A stretch of DNA of 64,000 bases from Coffea arabica (lineage: Eukaryota > Streptophyta > Magnoliopsida > Gentianales > Rubiaceae): the NCBI RefSeq assembly GCF_036785885.1, contig NC_092329.1, positions 8,060,001 to 8,124,000 on the forward strand. The letters run 5' to 3'. The translations under genes and the position numbers were made by a program. The notes under the pieces are model-generated. The model ran no database searches and was not told the DNA's origin. It saw only the letters and a list, made by a program, of their open reading frames with translations. This document shows, one piece after another, positions 47,536 through 60,870 of the stretch (its first letter is position 1; each line of letters starts with the position of its first letter).

Positions 47536-50500
47536 TTATTCCATTTCCACATCTTCACCAAGCTCACCATCTTCAAGCTCCTCATGCCCACCACCTCGAC
47601 GAGATCCATCCCTATGATCTTTTCTGTGTCTTTTATGCCTTGTTTCACAATCAGATTCAGGTGAATGCCCATGCTGCCAATGAACAAAAGAAAATCATAA
47701 AACAGATAGAAGTTGCTACCATAAGCTATATAATCATAACATGCTTAAAACAATTATAGCCTGGATAACAGAAAAAGATACCTTCCTTGACTTTTTACGG
47801 TCACCGCTATGCCGACGAGACTTCTTAGTCTCCTCTTTCTCATCCTTCTCAGAACTTGCATCATCAGTTACACTGTGGTGCCTCTTTCGATGTTTCTTGT
47901 CTCTGTCTTTTTCCCTTTTCTTCTCTTCTTTGAGTCCATGATCATCTTTTTCCTTTTTCTTCTCTTCTTTGAGTCCATGATCATCAATGACATCTGCATT
48001 TGCAGTATCTACTTCGTCTTTCTTCGATCTTTCTTTCCCTTTTTCTTTTTCTCTTTCACGTTCCCTTTCTCTCTCTTTCTCTTTGTCTTTTTCTTTTTCT
48101 TTCTCTTTCTCCCTTCTCTCTTTATCCTTCTTCTTCTCTTTTTCTTCTCTTTCTCTCTCTTTTCTAGCCTATGTCAAAAACAATTAATGAAAGGAAAAGA
48201 GGAAAGTAACAATCTCAGCTTTTAGCATAAAAGAAAAAGCTCCTTCAAAATATTGACCAGCAAAATCTTCAATCAAGATAAAGGTAACACCATAAACTAA
48301 CAATCATAGGCACAATATTTTGGGAAAACTCATCAGCCACAAACAAATAGTAAGGACTTTTCGAAGGGGAAAAAAAAGTAAATATGCACATTGCCGTTTG
48401 TTATCAGGGTAGACACACCAAAACAGTCAATGAAAGAGCTGGTTCAGTCAACTTGCACATTCAAATTGTCAGACCATGTTTTCTAATAAAAGGCATCAGC
48501 AAAACTATGCATATAACATAACATCTTTTCACAAGTGTTGGCTCAAGAAACCGTACAAAAAGGCATTCCATTTTTGGTGATATGTATACAAATTTCATCA
48601 GGGGCACTTTCTTGCTGGTATCAAATCCAATTTTAGATTTAATGCATTCAGTCAAACATTCCAACTTATTTTGATTCGTTTGTGCATATATTTTAAGCAG
48701 AGAGAATTGAAACAACTCCATCAACGAAGTTGCCTAATATAAGTTGCAAAGAAAAGATGTAATGTTTTGAAAGTACACTTGCAATATTGCACAGAAACAC
48801 GATGCACTTGAAATTAATTCTGACAAAATAAAGAGATATGCATGTAGATGAGGAAAGAGGAGAAAAAAGAGATGACATGTAGATGATTCAAAATGATAAA
48901 AAGAAGGGTTGGGAAATGATTAAAAGAAAAAGTCGGAAATTGATTAATATGGAAAAATTGTTCAAAATATCCCTCACACTTTGCCAAATGAGTTTTTCGT
49001 GCTTCACTTTTAAAATGTTAATTTTACATCCCTTACAAATTCAAGTTAGCAAAATTTGGTTCCAAGTTTTTGACTACTTTTTAGCCTAAAATCTCCACAC
49101 GACCCACATGCTGTCATTTTTTATGTACCAGAAAGTCAGATCTCAAATTTTTAGTAGCAAAAATGAATATAAGTTGGGTCAGATCCCACTTTTTTGGCCA
49201 AAAAAATGAATATGGTTCAGGTTAGATCCTACTGTTTTAGAGGCAAAAATGAATATGAATTGGGTATTTGTTAACTACAAATAAGATATACCCATTTTGC
49301 CCCCAGAAAAATGACCATGTCTGGGTGACGTGATGGATTCAGGGTAACAAGTGGTCAAAAACCTATACCAAATTTTATTGACTTAATTTTGTTAGGGATT
49401 TAAAGTTACTATTTTAAAAGTGAAGGATGAAAAAATTCATTTGACGAAATGTGAAGGAACATTTTGAATGATTTTCCGATTAATATCAAAGCCCAAAGAT
49501 ATCTAATCTATGCAACTAGAATACTAGACCGCATTTACTTGTAAAAACAATGATGCTCGAAATTCTTCAAAGTTCAATATCTTGTTTCAGGTGACAAAAT
49601 AATGATGAAACTTAATAGCACAGTACTGTTGCTGGATGGATAAGACACAAAAGTACTACAGGAGAATTATTTCACCTTTTCCTCCTCTCGCTTGCGTTCC
49701 TTTTCCTTTGCCTTCTCCTGCAAGCGTGCAATATATTCTTCAAAGATTTCCTTGCAAGAATTCTCCTCTCCAATGGATCTAGTAAAAGTTTAATTAGAAA
49801 AAGTACTATGAGAAGTCCAGCAAATTGAAGTGAATAACATTTCCAAGCTTGCACTTCATACATAATTGACGAAAAATTTACCTATATTCTGAGCTGTCTT
49901 CAAGCAATTCTTTTGATTCCTCCCAGTTAGATGTTGCAGTTATTTCCTAGGAGATGGTAGACCAAATGTCTATTAAAAGAGTTCATATACATGCTATGTG
50001 ACAACAACATGAGTATGAACTCCCCCTATAAAAAATTACACATACCTTAATGGTGCTCAGCAAATCGCTGAAGTCTTTAGCAAGACGCTGACGCTTTTTA
50101 GCTTCTTTCTCCTCCTTTTCTTTGGCTCTCTCTAGTAGATCCTCGAAAACAAGCTGCAAAGAACTGACTAGTAAGCGCAAAGGCAAATGGTGGGCCGTAC
50201 TATGACACAAGCACCAATAAAATAACTTGAATTTCAGCTAGAAACGCATTGCAACTGATTGGAAAACAGAGTCACCAGGAAGGTTAGAGATGCTAATTTA
50301 ACCCCCACTCATGCCTCATCGGACCAGTTCTGTCCAAAGTGGACAGCCTTCAAGTGTTATTAGACAAAATTTCAATAACATGCTTGATAAAGCCCTGTTT
50401 TAGTATTACTTTTTCTCAAACACATGGTTCTGTTCATATAAAAGATGATAAGCCACTAAAATATTGAATCAAAGAGAACAAATAGAAATTCATTGACACA

Positions 50501-53500
50501 AAATCAAGGGAAGGGAAAAAATGTCAAAGTAACATTATCCTTTCACAGCACTTGAGCAGATTTCAAAGGTCACAAGCTAGGTTCAAGTCATCACTGCCAA
50601 AAACAATTCCAGAAGGGGAAAATGATTGACCCAAAAAGAAATATATCTGATACTGTAAGTTGATCAATGTAAACCAGACATCAGAAAGAAAAACATAAAT
50701 AAGATAGCTAGTGAGAAAGCATTCATGCTTAGCACATATTTTCCCAACTGTATTGCAAGTTGTTTTGTGCTTATAGGAGATGCATGTCCAGACACAAAAC
50801 AAAACCAACCTTCTTGTGGAGAACAAAACAAGGAGTCTAGACATATGGATCTCCACATGCCTCTCCCAGATATAGGCTCAGGTACAAGAGCACAGCATGA
50901 AACTAATGCATTATCTAGGTACATATTACCCCAAAATAAGATAAAAAGAAATACAGGGAAAAAAAAACATTTGCGACAGCAAGCAAAGAATAACTTAAAA
51001 ATCCTAGTTTTCAATGTTCATACCTGTAAATTAATATCTGATACCTCTGAGCTGATGCTCTCCTTAATAGCAGCCTTAAAGTCTTCCAATGTCCACATTG
51101 GCAAAACAGAGATCTGAATTCATACACAAGGAAATATTTAAAAACTATGCAGATCAGAATACTCATTGGATAGATAACTAAACAGCCTAGATAACTTTAC
51201 CTTTTCCAGCTTCACTGCATCTTTTATCCGTGTCTTGTCATCATGATACTGAAGAAAAAGAGAAGGAAAAATGTAAAGAGAATCAGCTTCCTGCTGATAA
51301 ATATTAGAGATTTTGAATCTCAAATACTTATCATAAAGTTCAACATTAATAAACCAGAAGTATATGGCTTGTATGGCTGTAGCTATCCATATCAATGCAT
51401 GTGCCCATGAACTATATGAATGCTTTTCCAAGCTTTGATAAGAGGATTCCCTATTAATCTACTTACAGAAAGAAAATTGTAGCCGTTGAATGACAAGTTT
51501 CGCAACGAAGGATGTCAAAGTGCCTCATGTACAATCCGTAATACCACGTAGCTAACTTATAGTAGTTTCTTGACTTCCCTTCTTTGTATATTCACTTCTA
51601 TTGATCATCAATGAAAAACTCATACGAGAGGTAACTTATGGTAATTAATAGCTCAGGAAGTGCAAAATTAAGCACAAAGCAAACAGAAGAGCCAGTTTAA
51701 TGCTTTTCATCGTCTAAAGTTAGTGACCATCATACCAAAAAGTGCCAGTAAGGCACATGAAAGCTCACAAGGCAAACAAGCAAGCTTCTTGAATTTGTTC
51801 CTCTTTTTCAGCTTTCCTTTCCATAAAACCAACGTACCTTTTTTTTGTCTTATCTATGGCATTGAATAGTTTGATTAGGATAACTGATTATAACTACCAT
51901 AAACCCTCAACATCTATTGACTTCATTGAATTAGTTGCTTGGGAGCTTAATTTTCTATGCATTTTAGAGTGCTAAACAGCTTCAACCTTGATATTTAAGT
52001 TTGTATTACTTCACTTTATATGAGTATACAACATGTACTTTTCACGTTCAATCCACTAATCTGCAGAGTTTTTATTCTAGAATCTGTCTCTTTTCTTATC
52101 TTCAATGTTTACTTGTATCATTGTTAATAACTGTAGACTATATATTAAAAAAAATCATGTAACATTGAGCTTCACTTCAATGAAGTGTGTGCTTTGCGCT
52201 TAAGTGCACAGAAGGGCCTCTTCTGCTTTGCACTCTGTACATTTAACTAGATTATGATCAATGCATGAGACTTCTCCAACGCTTCGAAGAACACCTAAAC
52301 ATTTTGCCTCCAATCAACACATGTACGACAGACTGCTTTTTGCATTGGAGTATCTAGAAAGGTATAAGGATAATGCAAATATCTCTTCAGAATCAAAGTA
52401 AAGAGCAGGCTCAACTGTCTCCCAACATGCCCCATAATAGAAGCAACAAGGAAAACATTGACTAGAACCAAAATAGTGGTAGCAAAATCTTTAGTTTGCA
52501 AATAGGTATAGCTGCCATTGGGTGCATAATACAGACAGGAATGGAAATTTTTTACCTGAAATCTTACTCTTATATGTACAAAATTAACTATAATAGGAAC
52601 AAAGCTATGCATAATAAAAAGTACTAATGGGAACAGAGATGAAGGATAATGGGAACAAGTACTAATTCTCTACAGTGATCACCATAAAAGGTACCTGGTT
52701 TTCCAATTCTTCCAAAACATCCTCGAACAAATCCATTGGTGTAGATCCAGAAGTGCTCAATGCAACAGCCTGATAAGCCTCAGTATCTTTGACCTACCAA
52801 GCAAAACACAGAAAGAAAAACTAAGTGGATCAGATTATTCCAGAGACACCATCTTCTTAGCTAACCAAAACCTCTGATATCTACTTAGTCCAAAATCGAG
52901 AAGACTCATACCTTCTGACAGTAATCACGCCAAAGAGTTTTAGCATTCAAAATGCCGGCAGCAATATGTTCTTCCATCAACTTGCGAAAAGCATCTCGAT
53001 TTTTGCGCTCAGCCCGTCTCAATTGTTCCTTAAAATTATGTTAAAAAAGAGACAGAATCAATTAGTACCTTAATCTGGATGGACAAATGTCAAGAAAGTA
53101 ATTCAATAGCAGACCTTTTCTTTCTTTTTCTGCTCCTCCTCCTCCCTCTCCAAATCTCGGATGTATTCCTGCCATAAATACCAAAATCAGCACCAATACA
53201 AGAAACCATTCTCACAGTTCAAGAAAACAATATTACCTGGAAGATCTCCAAACGATCAATCTTGTCAAGGCGTGAACATCTTTCATCGTCTTCCAAGAGA
53301 TCTTGAACTTTCCTCCACTGGCTATCTACCTGCAGTCATCAAAGGAATGGGAGATATTGGACAAGGATAAACAAGATTAAAGGGCGGGTTTGGCGATTTT
53401 TTTTTGTGGTTTTTTTTGGGGGGGAGGGGGGGAATGGATGATACATGGATTCTAACAATAAGAAAGCTAAAATAAAAATAAATACCTTAATAAAGCCACA

Positions 53501-56500
53501 AGTTTCCAGAAATTGCCTATACTCTGACCTATTCCGGCGATGCTCCTCCTGTGCCTTAACTCTTTCCTGCATTCATGCACACCATTACTTATCGCATTGA
53601 AGTTAAGAAAGAATGCACACAGGATGTGCGAAATCCAAGAAACTATATAAATAAGTCTATAACACTGCAATTCATAACTGCTGAACAAATACTACTGGTG
53701 CTCATCACAAGTCTAAGTGAAACTGAATATTTACCAGCTTTCAAACTAGTCTGCAGAACAACTTTCTTAGTTTTTTCTTTTTTGGTCCCATTCAAGAAAG
53801 CAAGGTTCTAGTCAATAGAACTTGTTATTGCATGATACTACTAGTAAAGTATATCTAAAGCAACACAACAACAATAATTTTTTATACAAATAAGAAATAC
53901 CATAGTATTTTTTTTTTTTTGTCAGAAATACCATAGTATATTAGACTTTGATAAGTAATAGATAAACTAAAAGCATGGCTGGCCAAACAAGTAAATATTC
54001 ATTCTTCATATATAAGCACAAGCAGAGACTGGATACCTTTTTCTGAAGATCCACCAGGTAACTTCTAAAAAGATCCTCACGATCTGATTCTTTTTCCACA
54101 GCTTTGAAACGTTCATCATCTTCTAACATCGTTACTGCTTTGCTGCTCAGTAGGAAAGAGTTTATAAGAAAAATATGATCTTGTCATCTATGATTGATAG
54201 AAAACAAGATGTGATCGATTGAACAAGAGAAGAGAACAAATATAAACCTCCATCTTGTCAATGATGTAAGCTCCCTGCACTCCTGACACAATATTCACAG
54301 AGTGAAAGTCACCATTCAAATCAGTAAAACTTTCAACAACATAAGCAATAACATCAATACAAATCACCAAGAATTTAAACTGAATAATAGATGAAACTAT
54401 GCATGAGCTGCATGACTACATAGAATTCCCACCCTAGTCTAGCTTTAGCAATTATGATTGGGAAATGAAAACTTTTAAGTTAACAATGCCATGGTAAACA
54501 TGCACAATGGAAGATTGCTATTCAATAAAACTCTGATACGTATACAAAAAGGCTCATGAATTTGATAATAAACAGTTTCAACTCACGCTACGGCCAAAAA
54601 AAAAAAGAGCTTAAAAGTTTATTTCCACGTACAACTTGTTAATAGTAGAAAAAAACCAACTTAAGAATTGATAATGAGAAAATGACCGACAAGAAGCAAC
54701 TTACTTCCAACATCTTCGTAAATTCTTCTTTTGCTTTTCTTTGCCTCAAACGTCTCTCCTCTGCCTCTATCTTTTTCCTTTGCATCAAGTACTGTTAATG
54801 ATGTACAATAAAGATGAAAGAATCAGAAGCAAAAACAAGAGCAATTAAACTACAGAATACTAAGGGAGAAAACCCTTCTGGCAGCAACATATAATTACCT
54901 CATTGAATGCCTGTTTCCTCTCACCAAGTGTTTTTAGGGCACCATATCTTTTGTCATTAATAATAACCCGCATAGCCTGAGATGCAAGTCAAAGTTCAGC
55001 AAAAGCAGTTAAAGCAACCTCTGTTCTGCAGCCCTGACACCTCTTTAGGCATATACAAAATCATGGTTACAAGAAATAGGTAGGGAATCGGCATGAGAGG
55101 TGCAGAGGAGAGGAGAATAAATGAATAGAGGAAAAATAAGATGCAAAAAATTAGAGTCAATTCTGGGGTTTAAGACAAAAAGATTCAATTGCCACAGCTG
55201 AAACCAATTTTCTGACTGTTGCATGGGATGATTAAAAATCTGGCGAGGTTGGAAGTGTCGCTGGGTTTTCTAATCATGAATATACATAGAGATGAGACAT
55301 AGAAATAGGGAGGACAAGGTATCATTGAACCAGATTAAATAATATTCTCAATTTGCTAAACTGATCGTGTGGTTTTAAGTTATACTTTCTTCTATCCCAG
55401 ATGAAGAATACTTTGAAACATCGCATAAGTATGTAATGATATCAAAATTTTGAATCTTAGAAAACATCTTCTCAATTTTACCACTTCCTTTACGAATTAT
55501 TAAGATCAAATGCAAAGATAGCCATTCCCATGTCCATGCTGCTAGACGGTAGCCAAAAAAAAAGTTGAGGATACCTGCTCCCAAGTCCAATCTGCCTCAA
55601 CATTTGCAGACTCTAGTAATGCTTTAAAAGCATTTTTTGCCTCCTAAACAAAAATGTAAAAAGGTCAACAAATACAGCACTCTATTTTTATCGAAGCCCA
55701 ACTGTCCAAGAAAAGTATGAAAAGATCATTTACTAAATATGCACCTGTTTATTGGTGAAAACTAAAGGTTCATCGTCCATTGGCTTTTCTTCTGAGGTTG
55801 TCACATTAACTTTTCCTGCGACAGCCATGCCCTTCTTTGCCTCCTTAAAGCCACATAAAATTAAACTCCATATAAACAAATCTTGGCGACTTCAAACCAT
55901 TAATTTTTTGGTAGATATTTATAAGGGTGCCTAATTGAGCATGAGAAACCTCTATGTTCAAGGACAACTACCCTTTCCGCTAATTAAAAGAGACAAACAC
56001 AACTTCAAAGATTATATTTCAGCTCCCAAGCACAATCACACTCAGATGTCATAAACAGATAAGAGTTGAACAGTCAAACTTCAGATGAAACATGAAAAAC
56101 AACACATACCTCAATATCCTGAGAAGAAGCTTCACCAGTAGAACCTTCAGCAATGTGTGAAGAATTATTCTCCACATTATGCATTCCCAAGCTTCCTGTT
56201 GTAGGAGCAGGTGAAGCGGATGTTTCACCTAGAGAGGGCACACTAACCATACTTGTTACAGCAGGTTGTACTGTTGGAACTGCTGGTGATCCAAAAACGG
56301 CCACAGTGGGAGAATTAACAACAGCAGCCACAGGAGTTACCGCAATTGGGCTAGAAGCTATGGCAGATACTGTTGAAGAAGTGGAGCTAACTGAAGTAAC
56401 AAGAGGTGGTTGTCCAACGGAGGTGCTAGTTGGAGCAGTAGGCACACCCATTTCTAAATGAGATCCAAAGGAAGCTGCCTTTTCAGCTTGTTCACGGGCC

Positions 56501-59500
56501 CGCTGGCGGCATTTGCTCAAGTATTAGTCCAGATAATAGTTGTAGGCAAAGCATTATACAACACTAATGGAATACAGAAGAAACCTTTAGCTCCTCAGGC
56601 ATTGTCCATTTTGATTCCTTTGTTTCCTTATTGTAGTAATACCTGAAAAGATTAGAAACTAGTTAAATAGACAAACACAAAATAACCTGTAAAAACACCC
56701 CCAAACAGGGAGATATTGTTTAATAACAACTGTAGTTAGTGCTCACTTTCTACCCTCAGGAGTGGTAAATTCTTTCCAAACTGTCGATGCATCAGCTCTC
56801 TGTCAAACAAGAAATTCACAAATAATAAGTAAATCACATCCTCCAGAAAGAAAAGAAAAAAGCAATACAAAGAATTCAGTAGAAACAATGAAAACGTAAC
56901 TAGACATTTCTAAAAGAGAAATGGATGTGATTCCAAAGGAAAGAAATCAGACCAAGAAATAACAGAAAAGTAAACTATAAACGTGGAGAAATTAAAACAT
57001 TCATCACCAGCAACAAATGTGTTAAATACGATAGCAGATCCACATTAGAAAAAGCCATGATAAGTCAGAGATAAACATACAGCCTTCACGCGAGCTGCCA
57101 AAGGCTGCAATCAACTGTTTAAGCATGTGCCAAAAAAATGCTAAAGATGATCATTGGTTAGAGAAATTATGCCAGAAAGTGCTGGTAGCATACCACTACT
57201 ACCAATCCAAAAAGTTTCAGAGAAAAATGAAGAAACATTGTACAAGACAGGAATCTACATTAAGCTGTAAAAGACATTCACAGCAATCATGTACAACAAA
57301 CTTGGCATATTGCTAAATCACTGGAACAGCACTAGTAAGCATAGCTGCCTTGTAATTTTTACCATCAGAGTAAAAATTAACAGTTGCGAATATAAGTAGC
57401 AGAATTTGTACCTGAAACCTTTGAAAGAACATAGAGATCAGGCAAGTCATGTGCCAGAAGCTAATGCATTAGATGGATGAAACAATATTAAAAGCAAATG
57501 AGTGCCGAAGATAGCTGAAGAAGAAGAAGAAGAAGAAGAAGACTAATCATTCATAGCATCACATAACTTGATATGCAAACACACCAAGCAAATCTTAAAT
57601 AGCTGGACAAACCAAAAAACAGCACAAGAAATTCTAGACTGCAAGGATTACTACATAATAACTCTAAAAACTCATTGACTACTTAAGGACACCTACACCC
57701 TAAAGACGAATTTATACAAAAAAGTCATGTGAGTAGAATGCAAGCCAATATTGACATAAGTAGCAGGGAAAAAGAAGATCAAATAAAACCACAAATGCAA
57801 ATGAACAAGATTATTTCAGACGTGAAATGCACAGTACCACTCAGCCTCCCACAGGACTATAAAAAAACCAAACATTGCTGCTACAATTAGACCATAAAAG
57901 CATTCCATTAACCAAATACTACAAAAGAATCCCTACATTACAAAATGTGAATAGCAAATTGTTGCCTGCCTTGAGAAAGTGAAACCGCCTTCAAAGTAGC
58001 ACTAAGAGCAGCCGTTTTATTCCCTTGGCTTGCCATGACATCTACAAACCAGTGGAAGACCATGCAAAGAAAAGGAGAACAGGAATAAAACAATTTGGAA
58101 CAATTAAGTGCTGCTTAATTGTGAACGTCCAATTTGCACAAAACTCAATATCATACCCCAAGCATGCTTCGGTTTGCACAGAGGTAAAACTATTCTTCCG
58201 AAGAAAAGCAGTTAGATTATTGACTCACCTCTATGGGTGTCATCAGTTCTAGAGGCTTCTCCCAGCTAGATTGTTGTGTGACCTTGTTGTAGTAATATCT
58301 GGGTACAATCACCAAAAAAGAAAATCAACTTGAGAGTCCCAGAATAAGATCTCAAAAAATTATTTAAAAAGTTAAAAACCAGAGGATCTTACACGAGCAA
58401 AACCCTAGTCCAAATTAAAAAATGAACCTTTAAAAATTATAACCAGAAAGAGTCTAAAAGCACCTCCCAAGAACAAAAAAGCTCCTAACAAAGTAACTAA
58501 CCTTCTTCCATTAGCAGCCTCAAACTCCTGCCAGTTTGATGGAGTCTGTTAAACAGAAATGAGAGTGTTAAAAACCTGAAGTCCATAATTAAACAAATAC
58601 ACAATGAAGAACACCCTGACTGAATCAATACCAGTGGATCAGTAGGCAGACAAAAACATATTATTTTTAGCATGATTTTTTCATCAGTTCGAAATATACC
58701 AAGTTATGCATTTCTTCAGAAAAGCATTTGCATTTTCTTTCTGCATCTAAATGCTAATATCAAAAACCAGGCTAAGAAAAAACATAAGAACCTTCAAGAT
58801 CCACAATTTCACTGTGCCATATTGGCATCATTTAACTACATAATGGCCAATAACAAAAATGAAATCGGGAAACCGTTTTAACTAAAGCCTTCAGGGAAAT
58901 ATCTAGATTTCCAACTTCAATTCCCCAGATATATAAGAAACTTGTAAAAAAAATGTAAAAACCCATCTCATACAAATCATTCCACAAACACCAAATAATA
59001 CAAGACAACTCATAGGAACTTGAACTTTCTGAAAGTGCACAGACAAATCAGAAACATTTACTGTTGGGCACAAATAAATACCAACAACCTCAAGATCTCA
59101 AGTCTGACAAATAATTTTAAAAATTCATAAATATTGAAAAAAAAGGCAGAAAAAGTTTATGTATTGCAACAAAAGGACTTCAAAGGGATAAAAGAAGACC
59201 TCAAAAGAATGCTTGTCTAAATGCCGGCAGAAAAGGACACATTCCGCATAGAGAGGAAAATATGTAACAGCATGTGAACCAATACTGACAATCCAACACT
59301 AGGGAGTCTTTCAAGCAATTTTCTGTTTGAGACAGGGTAATTGGATACAAGTAAAGGACAATGAGAACTAACTGAGATCGCGGCAGAGGGTTGCTGAGTT
59401 GTGTGCTGCAAATGTGTACCAGTAGGAGCACCTTGACTTCCAGGCTGCAGCCACGGTCCAGGTGCATGAGTTTGATGTTGGGATGGAATATTCATGCCAT

Positions 59501-60499
59501 TTTGTGTCTGACCAAAAGAAGACGGTGCAAACTAAAAGAGCAGCAAAATCAATAACAAGAAGCAAGAGTTTGGAATGCAGATAAGAATGCCACTGTCATT
59601 TCTTACAGTATAAGATGATGAGAATTGAACTGCTGGGCCACCTACACCGTGCAGATGATTATTCAAGGTGGATCCTGTTTGCTGAGGCTGCTGCGCTCCG
59701 GAAGTAATAGGCATATTTTGTTGAATTAATGGATTATGAATTGGCTGAGATGAAGGTGCAGCAGTACCAAGCTGAGAAGGAAACTGCTGCATTGGTTGGG
59801 AATACTGCAGAGGCTGAGTTTGTCCATGTGGCAGTCCGACATTCTGCACTTGACCAACAGGGCGAAATTGCTGAGCAGTTGATATAGGAGGAAACAGTTG
59901 GCCTTGCTGTCCAGGCATGGCAGGACGGAACTATTACCCCCAAAAAAAAATGTTCATCACCATCTATGTATCCAACTCATAAAAAAAAATAAAATAATTA
60001 GCATAAAACAGAGAATAAGTTGGTAATATACTTGCATAGGGAAAGGAACGCCATAATTTGGAGGTGCCACTGATCCCACTGCAGGAGGCCGAAGAGGCTA
60101 TAAGGTATAAAACAAACAAGATCAAGTCAAAAATTACAATAAAATAACACAGTATCAATACCATTTGAGCACTTCTCAAGGAACAACATAATCACATGGT
60201 AAAGCAGCAATACTAAAGGTTCTTCCTAAACAAAATCATCATCAAAACATAAACAATCATCATTCTTCATCTCATAAACAATACAATCACGCATTTGCTT
60301 TTACATTCAACCCAGGTTTTCCAATTTCAACGTTTCTAGCTAATTAAGACAAAATAACCATTGAACGGTAACTCATTAACAAATGCTAATACAACCTTAA
60401 AATTTTACGGACAGAAACAAATTAGTCTTTCAATTTTTCTCGGAAGTACATGTGTTCGTGTACCTGTGCACCGGATGACTGGGGAGGATTATTGGCCAT
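47536..60499 (-). CDS. PRP40: Pre-mRNA-processing protein PRP40 (WW and FF domains)
   Basis: U1 snRNP-associated splicing factor; WW domains bind proline-rich ligands, including the polymerase II C-terminal domain in plants. Exons in order: 60499-60464, 60097-60032, 59930-59607, 59531-59373, 58545-58502, 58298-58229, 56799-56747, 56642-56585, 56502-56110, 55843-55745, 55643-55575, 54976-54899, 54791-54705, 54282-54248, 54142-54037, 53566-53486, 53329-53237, 53168-53115, 53028-52912, 52793-52695, 51248-51201, 51113-51024, 50153-50046, 49946-49882, 49778-49676, 48168-47782, 47673-47536; 1019 aa in all. A Gln/Pro-rich N-terminus (1-195) precedes WW1 (Trp200 to Pro225) and WW2 (Trp241 to Pro266). 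A Ser/Thr/Val-rich linker follows, then FF repeats from about 435. Residues 846-974 are a Lys/Glu/Arg tract, and the tail ends GEDVEME. Size agrees with Arabidopsis PRP40A/B (about 960-990 aa). A or B type cannot be decided. Confidence 0.93.
47908..47985 (-). repeat. In-frame 39-bp tandem duplication in PRP40 exon 26
   Basis: [13 protein letters not shown] is followed directly by [13 protein letters not shown]. The nucleotide copies (47985-47947 and 47946-47908) are almost identical, so the duplication is recent or maintained by slippage. Confidence 0.9.
48942..49486. mobile_element. Mutator-like MITE in PRP40 intron 25
   Basis: The body, 48951-49477, is flanked by the perfect 9-bp duplication GATTAATAT (48942-48950 and 49478-49486). 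The two ends are inverted copies over about 90 bp: both contain TTCAAAAT, CAAATGA, CTTCACTTTTAAAAT and an AAATCCCT- or ACATCCCT-like block in the same order. Long TIRs and a 9-bp duplication point to the Mutator (MULE) superfamily. The middle repeats AAAATGAATATG-like units several times. It sits wholly inside an intron. Confidence 0.88.
57081..57104 (-). other. Candidate 24-nt in-frame cassette exon of PRP40
   Basis: In the long intron between the exons ending PIE and starting RADAST, the minus strand shows TTGATTGCAG, then 24 bases, then GTATGTTT. The segment would add PLAARVKA between WW1 and WW2 without changing frame. Both neighbouring junctions are phase 0, so inclusion is possible. The main product, as known in other plants, joins PIE to RADAST directly. 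Confidence 0.35.
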
Positions 60500-60531
60500 G
60501 ACTGCGCATCAACAACCCTAACCCAAAGCAG

Positions 60532-60743
60532 CTGCGATAATAATAATAATCACTCATGAAATAATCAATCATCAACAATTTTCCAATATAATTCGCACAA
60601 AAACACTAACAAATTGTAGTATTCAAAAGCACATACATAAATTATAGTATGATAATAAACTGAAATGAATTAGAAACTACCGATTAAAACGTATAACCGA
60701 ACCCAAAACCTGAAATTAAAGATATAAGAAAGAGATGCATTAC
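60532..60743 (-). other. Probable 5' UTR intron of PRP40
   Basis: On the minus strand a donor CTTCAG|GTAATG at 60743 and an acceptor TTATCGCAG|CTGC ending at 60532 bracket about 210 AT-rich bases. The leader exon after the acceptor runs about 30 bases to the start codon at 60499. Upstream lies a GC-richer stretch around 60835-60870 that may be the first leader exon. Confidence 0.55.
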
Positions 60744-60870
60744 CTGAAGATGGAAAATAGAAAAATAATAGTAGAAAATTGAGCCGAGACTTTAATGCTG
60801 CAAAAATTATATAAACCCTAAATATTGAGCAGCGCCGGGTCGATTTCTCAGATTCGGGCTTGGCGCGAGG

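Noticed and set aside
47809-48225. Plus-strand frame rich in Phe, Leu and Ser
   Set aside because: It is the antisense of the Lys/Glu-rich exon 26 of PRP40, a low-complexity shadow.
55560-55580. U12-type donor (GTATCCTC) at PRP40 intron 11
   Set aside because: The donor resembles the minor-class consensus, but no good TTCCTTAAC-like branch site lies at the right distance from the acceptor.
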